From positions 1 to 25,186 of the forward strand of contig CAJPLH010000008.1 in assembly GCA_905371275.1 (NCBI GenBank): a stretch of 25,186 bases of DNA, given 5' to 3'. The notes under the pieces were generated by a model. It made no database searches, was not told the DNA's origin, and was given only the letters and a program-made list of their open reading frames with translations. The stretch is from Prevotellaceae bacterium (GTDB lineage: Bacteria; Bacteroidota; Bacteroidia; Bacteroidales; Bacteroidaceae). This document shows positions 1-8,683 of the stretch, piece by piece (the stretch's first letter is position 1; every line of letters begins with the position of its first letter). The position numbers and the translations under genes were made by a program.

Positions 1-2
1 GA

Positions 3-878
3 TGGATTGACTTTGTGGACGATTTGGAAGTGAGTCGCGCTTTGTTGAACCACGCTGAAGAGTGGGGGAAACAAAAGGGCTGTGACAAAATCATTGGTCC
101 TATGGGGTTCACTGATCTCGATCCTGAAGGTATGCTCATTGAAGGTTTCGACAAACTTTCCACCATGGCTACCATCTACAACTACCCCTATTATCCCAAG
201 CATCTAGAGCATTGGGGATATGAACGCGAGATAGACTGGGTAGAACGTAAAATCTTTGTGCCTGTGAATGGGCATGAAGCCGACCAGGAACGCTATTTCA
301 ATGTGGCGCGTCGTATGGGGGAGCGTTTGAAACTAAGAGTGCGTAAGTTTAAGACTGTCAAAGAACTGAAGACTGATGGCTACGTTTATAAGATATTTGA
401 CGTAGTAAATAGGGCTTATGCGCCTCTTTTCGGATTTAGTGAACTCACTCGCAAACAAGTAGACAAATATGCCGATGAATATCTAAAACTGCTCGACTTG
501 CGTTTGCTCACCGTGGTGGAAAATGAAGAGGGAGAACCCATTGGAATGGGGGTTTGTATGCCGTCTTTAGCTCGTGCTTTGCAAAAAGCGAAAGGTAAAC
601 TCTTCCCTTTCGGCTGGTGGCATCTGCTGAAAGCTTTGAAATTCAAGAAGTCAAAGGTTGTGGAGCTGCTGCTCATAGCCGTGCTCCCTGAATATCAGAA
701 TAAAGGCGTCAATGCCTTGATGTTTGCCGACATTATCCCCATCGCAAAAGAACTTGGTTTTGAATACGCTGAGAGCAATCCTCAGTTGGAAACCAACCAA
801 CCCACGCAAGACCAGTGGAAGGCGCTCGACAACGAGGTGCACAAACGTCGTCGTTGTTTTCAAAAATCCCTGGTTTAA
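3..878 (+). CDS. GNAT-family acetyltransferase-like protein, 5' truncated
   Basis: The reading frame is open from the window edge (first full codon Trp at position 3), so the start lies upstream; the GTG at 15 is only an internal codon. The C-terminal third looks like a GNAT fold: a core strand with ELLLIAVLPEYQNKGVNALM resembles motif A, with the acyl-CoA pyrophosphate-binding turn (QNKGVN). The middle part, with the stretch GPMGFTDLDPEGMLIEGF and many aromatic residues, is the conserved body of a Bacteroidetes protein usually annotated as a GNAT or hypothetical protein. The substrate is unknown. It ends 109 bp before parE and is probably a separate transcript. GNAT membership is inferred from motif A only; the family level is fairly safe, the function is not. 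Confidence 0.7.
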   Translation, partial: WIDFVDDLEVSRALLNHAEEWGKQKGCDKIIGPMGFTDLDPEGMLIEGFDKLSTMATIYNYPYYPKHLEHWGYEREIDWVERKIFVPVNGHEADQERYFNVARRMGERLKLRVRKFKTVKELKTDGYVYKIFDVVNRAYAPLFGFSELTRKQVDKYADEYLKLLDLRLLTVVENEEGEPIGMGVCMPSLARALQKAKGKLFPFGWWHLLKALKFKKSKVVELLLIAVLPEYQNKGVNALMFADIIPIAKELGFEYAESNPQLETNQPTQDQWKALDNEVHKRRRCFQKSLV

Positions 879-987
879 GAAATAGGAAGTGGATAGACAT
901 CGAATGCTCGATGAGGGCATCTTCTACCAACCTAGTTTTCGTTCCCTTTATGTTAAGTTCCTAACAGTTTGTTTATAGTTTATCTCT

Positions 988-3081
988 ATGTCTGAACTCC
1001 TCGATGCTAACGTGCGTAATGCTGCCGATTATGGCGAAGATTCGATTCGTCATCTTGACGATATGACCCATATTCGTATGCGTCCGGGTATGTATATCGG
1101 ACGTTTGGGAGATGGTGCACACGCAGAAGACGGCATTTATGTGTTGCTCAAAGAGAGTATAGACAACTCTATTGACGAATTCAACGAGGGTTTTGGTAAG
1201 AAGATTGAAATAGACATCAAAGACGATCTCACAGCATCAATTCGTGACTATGGTCGTGGCATCCCCTTGGGAAGTTTGGTGCCTGCGGTATCCAAACTCA
1301 ACACGGGTGGTAAGTATGACAACGACCAATATACAGCTTCTGTGGGATTGAACGGTGTGGGTTTGAAAGCCGTGAATGCGCTGTCTAAGAAATTTATTGC
1401 GCGCTCGCATCGTGATGGACAATATCGCGAAGCCATCTTTGAAGGTGGAAAACTCGTTTCTGACGTGATGGGAGAAACGGAGGAAGATAATGGTACATTT
1501 ATCTACTTTGAACCCGATGCTGAACTCTTCCTCAACTATCGCTTTCACAGTGAGTTTATCGAAACGATGTTGCGCAACTACACCTATCTCAACACGGGAC
1601 TGGCTATCTATTATAACGGTCGTCGCATCATTTCTCGCAATGGATTGGAAGATCTTCTCACCGACAATATGACTGCGCAGGGCTTATATCCCATTGTGCA
1701 TCTGAAAGGAGAGAGCATCGACATTGCTTTCACCCATACGGGACAATACGGCGAGGAGTATTATTCCTTCGTCAATGGTCAGCACACCACCCAAGGCGGT
1801 ACGCACCAGAGTGCTTTCAAGGAACACATAGCGCGCACTATCAAAGAGTATTTCGGTAAAAACTACGAAGTGCAAGATGTGCGCAACGGACTTGTGGCAG
1901 CAATCGCTGTGCGAGTGGTGGAACCAATGTTTGAATCGCAAACCAAAATCAAATTGGGATCGCTGACAATGGCACCCGATAAAGATAAAAATGGTAATCC
2001 TTTTGCACTTAGTGGCGTGAGTGTCAATAAGTTTGTGGGGGATTTCATCAAAGAACAAGTGGACAACTATTTGCACAAGAACCTAGATGTTGCAGAAGTT
2101 ATCCAACAAAAAATACAAGAAAGCGAGAAGGAGCGCAAAGCCATTGCTGGTGTGACGAAACTTGCTCGCGAACGCGCCAAAAAAGCGAATCTTCACAACA
2201 AGAAACTCCGCGACTGTCACGTGCACCTCAACGATGCACCCCCCAAACCCAAACGCGGACAAGATGAAGTGGTGGATTTGCGTTTCGACTCTAGCATCTT
2301 TATCACCGAGGGAAACTCCGCTTCGGGAAGCATCACGCAGTGTCGCGATGTCAATACGCAAGCTGTATTTTCGCTTCGCGGAAAACCGCTCAACTCTTAT
2401 GGGCTAACGAAGAAGGTGGTGTATGAGAACGAAGAGTTCAATCTCCTGCAAGCTGCGCTCAACATTGAGGATGGATTGGATGGTTTGCGTTACAACAAAG
2501 TGATTATTGCTACCGATGCCGATGTAGACGGTATGCACATTCGCTTGTTGATGATGACCTTCTTCCTGCAATTCTTCCCCGATTTGGTGAAAAAAGGACA
2601 CGTTTACATCTTGCAAACGCCTCTATTCCGTGTGCGCAACAAGAAGAAAGCTGAGAAGTCTGTAGCGGAAGAAGACAAAAAATCGACCGCGAAGGGAAAG
2701 AAAACGGTAAAAAATGCCGATTCCATCGACAAATCAGCGGAAGAACCCTCGAAAGCTGGCAAGACAAGTGGTGCAAAACGGAAAGCTGGTCGCACAGAGT
2801 TTGAAACTATCTATTGCTACAGTGACGAAGAACGTATGGCTGCGATAGAGCGCTTGTCTCCAAATCCAGAAATCACGCGATTCAAAGGATTGGGTGAGAT
2901 TAGTGCCGATGAGTTTAAGAATTTCATCGGAGCCGATATGCGTCTTGAACCAGTTACGTTGCACAAGAGCGACAAGGTGAAAGAGTTGTTGGCGTACTAT
3001 ATGGGAAAGAACACAATGGAACGTCAGAACTTCATCATCGACAATCTCGTTGTAGAAGAAGATTTGGTGGAGGAAGTGTAG
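988..3081 (+). CDS. parE: DNA topoisomerase IV subunit B (type IIA topoisomerase ATPase subunit)
   Basis: This is the ATPase/TOPRIM subunit of topoisomerase IV, which decatenates daughter chromosomes together with ParC. The 697-residue protein has a GHKL ATPase domain with the catalytic Glu and Mg-binding Asn in LLKESIDNSIDE (E56, N60), and glycine-rich ATP-lid motifs at about 88-130 (DYGRGIP, GLNGVGLKAVN). It then has a transducer domain and TOPRIM with EGNSASG at 441-447 (canonical EGDSAGG) and DADVDG at 510-515. The tail includes ITRFKGLGEI. Odd point: residues about 551-603 are a Lys/Ser/Ala-rich, low-complexity insert between the TOPRIM core and the conserved YCYSDEE segment, making the protein longer than usual for this group. 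ParE rather than GyrB is chosen from the N-terminus (SIRHLDDMTHIRMRPGMYIG) and the coaD/S41 neighbourhood. parC is not in the window. Confidence 0.93.
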   Translation: MSELLDANVRNAADYGEDSIRHLDDMTHIRMRPGMYIGRLGDGAHAEDGIYVLLKESIDNSIDEFNEGFGKKIEIDIKDDLTASIRDYGRGIPLGSLVPAVSKLNTGGKYDNDQYTASVGLNGVGLKAVNALSKKFIARSHRDGQYREAIFEGGKLVSDVMGETEEDNGTFIYFEPDAELFLNYRFHSEFIETMLRNYTYLNTGLAIYYNGRRIISRNGLEDLLTDNMTAQGLYPIVHLKGESIDIAFTHTGQYGEEYYSFVNGQHTTQGGTHQSAFKEHIARTIKEYFGKNYEVQDVRNGLVAAIAVRVVEPMFESQTKIKLGSLTMAPDKDKNGNPFALSGVSVNKFVGDFIKEQVDNYLHKNLDVAEVIQQKIQESEKERKAIAGVTKLARERAKKANLHNKKLRDCHVHLNDAPPKPKRGQDEVVDLRFDSSIFITEGNSASGSITQCRDVNTQAVFSLRGKPLNSYGLTKKVVYENEEFNLLQAALNIEDGLDGLRYNKVIIATDADVDGMHIRLLMMTFFLQFFPDLVKKGHVYILQTPLFRVRNKKKAEKSVAEEDKKSTAKGKKTVKNADSIDKSAEEPSKAGKTSGAKRKAGRTEFETIYCYSDEERMAAIERLSPNPEITRFKGLGEISADEFKNFIGADMRLEPVTLHKSDKVKELLAYYMGKNTMERQNFIIDNLVVEEDLVEEV

Positions 3082-3200
3082 CTATGTCGGAAAAGGTTGC
3101 ACTGCATCCTCTGATTTCAGTGTTAGCGTTCTCGTAGTTTTCAGATGACCTCGTCTTCTGTTCTCCACTTCTTCTCACTTGCTTATCTCTTCATCTAGTC

Positions 3201-3283
3201 TCCATACTTCGGAATCTTCTGGTTTCGTGTTTTCTCTTCACTCCGTGTAAGTCTATCCATATTTCGGAATCCCCTGATTTCGT
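3201..3283 (+). repeat. Imperfect 28-bp direct repeat between parE and coaD
   Basis: The 248-bp gap between parE and coaD contains two 28-bp units at 3201-3228 and 3256-3283. They share TCCATA, TTCGGAATC and CTG.TTTCGT, with 24 of 28 positions identical by eye. A weaker relic (CATCCTCTGATTTC) lies near 3104-3117. The whole gap is pyrimidine-rich on the + strand. No start codon with a plausible coding frame was found here. The function is unknown; it could be a decayed intergenic repeat family. Confidence 0.6.
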
Positions 3284-3329
3284 TTCCCACATTCTCATAA
3301 TAACTAGACCATTATCGCGTTATCCAACT

Positions 3330-3785
3330 ATGCGCATTGCTATATTTCCTGGGAGTTTTGACCCCTTCACCATCGGTCACGCATCTATTGTGCGAAGAGG
3401 ACTAGAGATGTTTGATAAAATCGTGATTGGGGTGGGGTACAACACGAATAAACGCTCCTTTCTCTCTCCAGAAGCTCGTGTGGAAGCTATCCAAAAAGTA
3501 TATGCTTCGGAATCAAAGGTGAGCGTGGTGGCTTATTCCGACTTAACTGCTGATTTAGCACGTAGAGAAGGAGCCGGTTTTGTGCTTCGTGGCATCCGTT
3601 CGGTCAAGGATTTTGAGTATGAGCGCGATATTGCCAGTATCAATCATCGATTGTCGAGAGTGGAGACGGTGTTGCTTTTCACCGAACCTCAATATGCAGA
3701 CATTTCCTCGACCATCGTGCGCGAACTTTTGGCTTTTGGCAAAGACGTAAGTGCTTTTCTTCCCCCAGTAGCGCAGAGCGACTAG
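3330..3785 (+). CDS. coaD: Phosphopantetheine adenylyltransferase
   Basis: This enzyme catalyses the penultimate step of coenzyme A synthesis, transferring AMP from ATP to 4'-phosphopantetheine to give dephospho-CoA in the cytoplasm. At 151 residues it is slightly shorter than the usual 155-165. The nucleotidyltransferase signature is intact: GSFDPFTIGH at 8-17 gives the T/HxGH motif (T14-H17), followed by RGIR at 87-90 and ISSTIVREL at 125-133, which belong to the conserved substrate-binding core. The start ATG at 3330 leaves the mandatory N-terminal strand MRIAIFPGSFDP complete and no earlier in-frame start is needed. It sits between parE and the S41 peptidase, a familiar Bacteroidales order. 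Gaps of 248 and 166 bp on either side argue against tight translational coupling. Confidence 0.95.
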   Translation: MRIAIFPGSFDPFTIGHASIVRRGLEMFDKIVIGVGYNTNKRSFLSPEARVEAIQKVYASESKVSVVAYSDLTADLARREGAGFVLRGIRSVKDFEYERDIASINHRLSRVETVLLFTEPQYADISSTIVRELLAFGKDVSAFLPPVAQSD

Positions 3786-3850
3786 CTTTGTCCAATGCAC
3801 TTCCTGAGATGTTGGAGGATATACCCACAATCTCTCTGTTGTGCGATAAC

Positions 3851-3933
3851 TTTCAACCCCTTCAATTCCTGCTACTCCCTCAGCTCTTTCATTTCCTTCA
3901 GCTCCTTCTACTCCTTCTACTCTTTCAACTTCA
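3851..3933 (+). repeat. Pyrimidine-rich low-complexity tract between coaD and the S41 peptidase
   Basis: The 166-bp gap after coaD carries about 80 bases that are mostly C and T on the + strand, built from imperfect 9-12 bp units of the kind CTCCTTCTA and CTCTTTCA. The repeated units read as V-E-G-like repeats on the opposite strand, but I regard that as a by-product and not a gene. Homopurine/homopyrimidine DNA can form triplex structure, and the tract looks slippage-prone. It lies directly before the S41 start. Confidence 0.55.
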
Positions 3934-3951
3934 GACATTATCCCAACATTT

Positions 3952-5580
3952 ATGCAGTCATATCGCTATTTCAGAATCATTCTTGCTAGTGTGATGCTTT
4001 TGCTCACCAGTGTGTCTTGCGGTTTTGCACAATCTCGTTCGTCTATTTCCGATGTAGATGTGACGCAAGTGCGCAAACTCCAGATGGCACAACTCGCAAT
4101 TACACAACTTTATGTAGATTCTGTAAACCAAAAGAAAGTGGTGGAAGATGCAATCAGAGGAATGCTCGATAAACTCGATCCACACTCCGCATATAGTGAT
4201 CCTGAGGAAACTAAGAAGATGAGCGAACCACTTGAAGGCAACTTTGAGGGGATTGGTATCCAATTTAATATCCTGTCAGATACACTGGTTGTGGTGCAAA
4301 CTATCAAGAAGGGCCCCTCTGAAAAGGTTGGAATTGTCAATGGCGACCGCATAGTGTCTGTAGATGGACGTGCCATCGCTGGTGTGAAGATGCGCCAAGA
4401 CAGCATTGTCAAATTGCTGCGTGGTCCGAAAGGAAGCAGAGTGAGATTAGGCATTGTGCGTCGCGGAGTGAAAGAAGTACTCTACTTCGTAGTGGTTCGC
4501 GACAAAATCCCAATGAACACTGTAGAAGCTACTTATATGATTGCTCCCGAAGTAGGTTATATTCGTTTCGACCGTTTTGGAGCTACTACAGGCGAAGAGA
4601 TACGCAAAGCCTTGCAGACTTTGAAAAAGCAAGGAATGAAGGATTTGATTCTCGACCTTCAAGGCAACGGCGGCGGTTATTTGGGAGCGGCTGTGGATGT
4701 AGCAGGACAGTTCTTGCGTCCAGGTTCATTAGTGGTTTATACACAAGGTCGCAACCAACCCAAGCAAGTGTTGAATTCAGAAGGTGGTGGTTTGTTCCGT
4801 CAAGGTAGAATCATAGTGTTAGTAGACGAGTATAGTGCGTCAGCTGCCGAAATCGTCACTGGAGCGTTGCAAGATCATGACCGCGCATTGGTGGTAGGTC
4901 GTCGCACCTTTGGTAAAGGCTTGGTGCAGCGTCCCATAGATTTACCCGATGGTTCGATGATTCGTTTGACCACCAGTCACTATTACACCCCTTCAGGACG
5001 TTGTATCCAGAAACCTTATGAAAAAGGAAAGAAAGATGAGTATGCGCAAGATCTAGAACAACGCTACACACACGGAGAACTCCTGCACAAAGACTCTATT
5101 CGTTTGGATTCTTCGCAAGTTTTCCACACTTTGGTGGATAATCGTGTGGTATATGGTGGTGGCGGCGTTATGCCAGATGTGTTTGTACCGCTGGATACGG
5201 CACAAATCACCAAATTTCACGTTGCACTTCGTCGCAACAATCTCATCACAGAGACAACTTTACGCTATATCGACAATCATCGCAAGGAACTCCGTCAGCA
5301 ATATAAGACCTTTGCAGCCTTTGAGCGCGACTTTGTTGTTCCTCAGTCGCTGATAGATGAAATCTTAGCCGCAGCAAAGGCCAAGAAAATCACCCCCAAA
5401 GATGACAAAGAACTCGCAAATACAATAGAAGATTTGCGTTTTAGTCTGAAGTCTATGTTTATCAACGGATTGTATGAATCGAGTGACTTCTATCATTTTG
5501 TCAATCAACGAAACAACATTGTCCAAGAAGCACTCAACCAACTAAGAAATAATCAAGATATTCCCACGCACGTGCGATGA
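3952..5580 (+). CDS. S41-family C-terminal processing peptidase (periplasmic)
   Basis: This is a CtpA/Prc-like serine endopeptidase of 542 residues. A signal peptide (about 1-27, ending CGFAQ) sends it to the periplasm. A PDZ domain spans roughly 97-165 (GIGIQFNI ... GDRIVSVDGRAI), where substrate C-termini would bind. The catalytic domain follows with ILDLQGNGGG at 233-241. The Ser/Lys dyad is visible: Ser297 in EYSASAAE and Lys322 in GRRTFGKGLVQ, separated by 25 residues as in E. coli Prc. The remaining C-terminal part is helical and charged. Such proteases trim or degrade envelope proteins; the specific substrate cannot be read from sequence. It follows coaD after 166 bp and ends just before a large hairpin, which may separate it from the M16 gene. 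The Cys in the signal region is not a convincing lipobox. Confidence 0.93.
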   Translation: MQSYRYFRIILASVMLLLTSVSCGFAQSRSSISDVDVTQVRKLQMAQLAITQLYVDSVNQKKVVEDAIRGMLDKLDPHSAYSDPEETKKMSEPLEGNFEGIGIQFNILSDTLVVVQTIKKGPSEKVGIVNGDRIVSVDGRAIAGVKMRQDSIVKLLRGPKGSRVRLGIVRRGVKEVLYFVVVRDKIPMNTVEATYMIAPEVGYIRFDRFGATTGEEIRKALQTLKKQGMKDLILDLQGNGGGYLGAAVDVAGQFLRPGSLVVYTQGRNQPKQVLNSEGGGLFRQGRIIVLVDEYSASAAEIVTGALQDHDRALVVGRRTFGKGLVQRPIDLPDGSMIRLTTSHYYTPSGRCIQKPYEKGKKDEYAQDLEQRYTHGELLHKDSIRLDSSQVFHTLVDNRVVYGGGGVMPDVFVPLDTAQITKFHVALRRNNLITETTLRYIDNHRKELRQQYKTFAAFERDFVVPQSLIDEILAAAKAKKITPKDDKELANTIEDLRFSLKSMFINGLYESSDFYHFVNQRNNIVQEALNQLRNNQDIPTHVR

Positions 5581-5592
5581 AATCATTGATGA

Positions 5593-5650
5593 GCGTGAGT
5601 AGAAACCTCAGATCTTCATTGAAATAACGCTGAAGTTTCTACTCGCGCTT
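5593..5650 (+). terminator. 15-bp-stem hairpin between the S41 and M16 genes (terminator or attenuator)
   Basis: Arms AGCGTGAGTAGAAAC (5593-5607) and GTTTCTACTCGCGCT (5636-5650) pair over 15 positions with a single G.T wobble. The 28-nt loop contains secondary pairing possibilities (CTTCA/TGAAG). It begins 13 bp after the S41 stop and ends 17 bp before the M16 start. The run after the stem (TTAACACCTTT) is only weakly T-rich, so intrinsic termination is plausible but not certain. A leader structure controlling the M16 operon is the alternative. Confidence 0.55.
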
Positions 5651-5667
5651 TAACACCTTTATCACAG

Positions 5668-8652
5668 ATGAACTTTTTCTCTCGACTTACCCACCGTGTA
5701 CTCCTGCCCTCGCTCTGTCTGTCCGCCGCTAGTTTCGTTGGCGTCGGCACAGCGCACGCACAAATATCAACGCTCCGCACGGGAAAACTTCCCAACGGCT
5801 TGACCTACTACATCAGCAAAGATGCAGGAGGTTCACAAGGCACGGCGCATTTCTATTTGTTGCAAAATGTTGGTGCATTGTTAGAAAATGACAAACAGCA
5901 AGGGCTTGCGCACTTCCTAGAACACATGGCATTCAATAGCACCAAACATTATCCTCAAGGAGTGATGACATGGTTGCGCCAGCGCGGACTCTACGATTAC
6001 GATGCGCGCACAGGACAAGACGAAACGCGTTTTTCCATCAGTGAAGTGCCCACTGCTGCACCCGGACTCACAGACTCTGTGATGATGGTGCTTCGTGATT
6101 GGTGCGACGGAGTGAACATCACCGACAAAGACACAGAGAAAGAGCGCGGCATCGTCATAGAAGAATGGCGTCAGCGCAACACGGTGTCGAAGCGTTTGAG
6201 CGATAGCATTGCTGCTGTGGTTTACAACAACTCACAATATGCTGCACGCAACGTCATCGGCCCCTTGAAGTCGCTAGAAACACTCACAGCAAAAGATGTG
6301 CAACGTTTCTACCGCACTTGGTATCGTCCCGACCTTCAATGTGTCGTCATTGTGGGAGACATTGATCCAGAAGTCTATGAAGCAAAGGTAAAAGAAATGT
6401 TCGGTAGCATCAAGAAGGCAAAGAAAGCCGAGGTGCGCGCAGATTTTGCTATTGCCGACAATTCAACGCCCCTCTACTATCGTTTTGTAGATGCAGAAAA
6501 TCAGTCACACTCTTATGGACTCTACCAACGAGTAGCCACGCCCACTAGTCTGCAAGGACAAGCAGCCACCAAGGAATTCCTGTTTCAGCAGTTGTTTAAC
6601 GACATCGCACCCAAGTATTTCGCTTATTTGCGCAATGACAACCGCGAAGATTTCATCGCAGCATCCGTAAGTTATTCCCCATTGGTGCGCGGTTATGGAC
6701 AATTTGCCTGGGATGTAGTGCCCTATCGTGGCAAAGACGTCACAGCAATGCAACAAGTGCTGAATGAACGTAGCCGTTTGTTGCAACCCATTCCCGAGCA
6801 ACTCTTTGACAATGCCAAACAGTCGCTCTACGATGGCATGAAACAAGCCCTGGATGACGACAAAAATTTAGGAACTCCCGATAACTTCTTCGACCAATAT
6901 CGTCGTAATTTCCTCTATGGAACTCCGCTCAAAGAACTCCGAGCACAGTTGCAAGACAACCTCGAAACACTTGTAGAACTCGAAGCAGAAGACCTACAAG
7001 CCTGGTTGCAAGAAAAGATGGGACACACCCGAAATCTCGCCTTTGTAGCTTACACCGCGTCAGAAAAAGAACCAGCGATAACTCAAGATGAGGCCGAAAA
7101 ACTCCTCGCTTCCGTAAAAGCCGACGATGGAGAAGCACCGCAACAAGATTCAGCACCCAAAAATCTCATTGACTTCGCACTTCCCCAAGGCAAAATAGTG
7201 CGCGAACAACGCTTGCCTTCGCTTGAAGCTGTGGAATGGACACTTTCCAATGGCATGAAAGTCGTTTACAAATCCCTCCCCAACGACTTAAAAGGCGAAG
7301 TCATGCTTCTCGCAGCAGCCAATGGCGGACAGATGTTAGTCAAAACCGAAGATTTAGCTTCCTTTGCTGCTATGCAAGGACTGATTATGCAGTCCGGAGT
7401 CTATAAGTATTCTCGCAACCAACTCGCCAGTTGGTTAGGCAACCGCCCCATTGAAGTAGACCTCACCATCAACGACTATCTCGATGGATTCCAAGCCCGC
7501 AGCAAAACCGATGAAGCCGATGCCCTTTTCTCCTACCTGTATTTGGTGTTAGCTCGTCAAAACTTCTCACAACCCGTGTTCGACAAGTGGTTGCAACGCA
7601 AAGAATACGTCTGGGCTTCTCGTCCACAAGTCGGAAAAGAAGCCGTCGATCGTCAAGTGCAAGAAGTACTTTCTCCCATCACTCCCGACAATCCACGCGA
7701 AGACAAAGCCTTCTTCTCCAAGATGCGCTTCAATGACCTGGAACGTCTCTACAAAGAACACTTCGGCAACGCAGCGCATTTCAACGCTTGCCTAGTTGGC
7801 GACCTTTCAGAAGCAGAAGCTAAGCGACTCGTCACCACCTATCTCGCAGCCCTTCCTGGTGATGCAAAACAACCACGCAAAGCATTTACTCCAGCCGACT
7901 ATGCTGCTCGCGACTTCACCAGTAAAGAACGCATCATCGATCGACAATTCGAAGTAGACACCCCAGGAGATATGGGAGAAGTCGAACTCTCCTTCATACT
8001 CGATCAGCCCCATCTCAGCGAACGCCAGGTACTTGCCCTCCCCCTCATCGAACCACTTTTGCAAAATGTGCTCTTCGACGAACTTCGTGAGCGCGAACAA
8101 GCCACCTATAGCATTGCCGTCAGAGAAAATCACGTGGTGTCACCCGTAGAACGTGCCACCCTCTCCATCCACTTCTCCACTTCTCGTGAAAAAGCAGATC
8201 ATTTGAAGGCACGCACTTTAGAGATTTTGCGCGCAATGGCAGCTGGAAACATCGACAACGACGCCTTCAAAAAGGTACAAATCCCCTTCATCCTAGACGA
8301 AGAAGAGCGCGACAAACAGCAAACTTCGCAATTAGGACTCGGAGTATGGCTTGCTCTCCTCAACAACTACGTCGAAACTGGAAATGTGCCAGAACTGCCC
8401 GTGGCGAATGCATCTAGCAAAACCACAAGCGTTTCAGGCAATGGCAAAGGCACAAGTGCCAAGAAATCTGTCGATGCAGCCACTTCCAACAAAGCCAATA
8501 CAGCAGCACCAGCAGAGCAAAGCGTTCGTGTGTCGGATGTAAAACCCGCCGACCTCTCTGCAGTCTTGCAACGACTCCTCAACGATGCACGTCAGCGTTT
8601 CATCATCGTCAAGAGTCAAGCTCCCGAAAATAAAAAGTGGGAACACAATTAA
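5668..8652 (+). CDS. M16 zinc metallopeptidase (pitrilysin/insulinase family), exported
   Basis: This is a 994-residue two-half M16 peptidase. The signal peptide is about 1-31 (ends GTAHA, mature Gln). The inverted zinc motif HFLEH is complete at 82-86 (ligands H82 and H86, catalytic E85), and the third ligand is expected in IVIEEWRQR (E165 or E166), at the usual spacing. The N-terminal half is thus catalytic. The C-terminal half (from about 520, with ALPLIEPLLQ...LREREQATYSI near 785-820) is the inactive partner typical of pitrilysins that enclose small peptides. Residues 913-952 are an Ala/Ser/Thr/Lys-rich low-complexity insert near the end. The gene is followed after 31 bp by SusC, so it is probably the first gene of a peptide-uptake operon in which M16 digests imported oligopeptides in the periplasm. 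Confidence 0.92.
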   Translation: MNFFSRLTHRVLLPSLCLSAASFVGVGTAHAQISTLRTGKLPNGLTYYISKDAGGSQGTAHFYLLQNVGALLENDKQQGLAHFLEHMAFNSTKHYPQGVMTWLRQRGLYDYDARTGQDETRFSISEVPTAAPGLTDSVMMVLRDWCDGVNITDKDTEKERGIVIEEWRQRNTVSKRLSDSIAAVVYNNSQYAARNVIGPLKSLETLTAKDVQRFYRTWYRPDLQCVVIVGDIDPEVYEAKVKEMFGSIKKAKKAEVRADFAIADNSTPLYYRFVDAENQSHSYGLYQRVATPTSLQGQAATKEFLFQQLFNDIAPKYFAYLRNDNREDFIAASVSYSPLVRGYGQFAWDVVPYRGKDVTAMQQVLNERSRLLQPIPEQLFDNAKQSLYDGMKQALDDDKNLGTPDNFFDQYRRNFLYGTPLKELRAQLQDNLETLVELEAEDLQAWLQEKMGHTRNLAFVAYTASEKEPAITQDEAEKLLASVKADDGEAPQQDSAPKNLIDFALPQGKIVREQRLPSLEAVEWTLSNGMKVVYKSLPNDLKGEVMLLAAANGGQMLVKTEDLASFAAMQGLIMQSGVYKYSRNQLASWLGNRPIEVDLTINDYLDGFQARSKTDEADALFSYLYLVLARQNFSQPVFDKWLQRKEYVWASRPQVGKEAVDRQVQEVLSPITPDNPREDKAFFSKMRFNDLERLYKEHFGNAAHFNACLVGDLSEAEAKRLVTTYLAALPGDAKQPRKAFTPADYAARDFTSKERIIDRQFEVDTPGDMGEVELSFILDQPHLSERQVLALPLIEPLLQNVLFDELREREQATYSIAVRENHVVSPVERATLSIHFSTSREKADHLKARTLEILRAMAAGNIDNDAFKKVQIPFILDEEERDKQQTSQLGLGVWLALLNNYVETGNVPELPVANASSKTTSVSGNGKGTSAKKSVDAATSNKANTAAPAEQSVRVSDVKPADLSAVLQRLLNDARQRFIIVKSQAPENKKWEHN

Positions 8653-8683
8653 GTTTCATCTCTCCTAACCTCGTTATAAAGAT

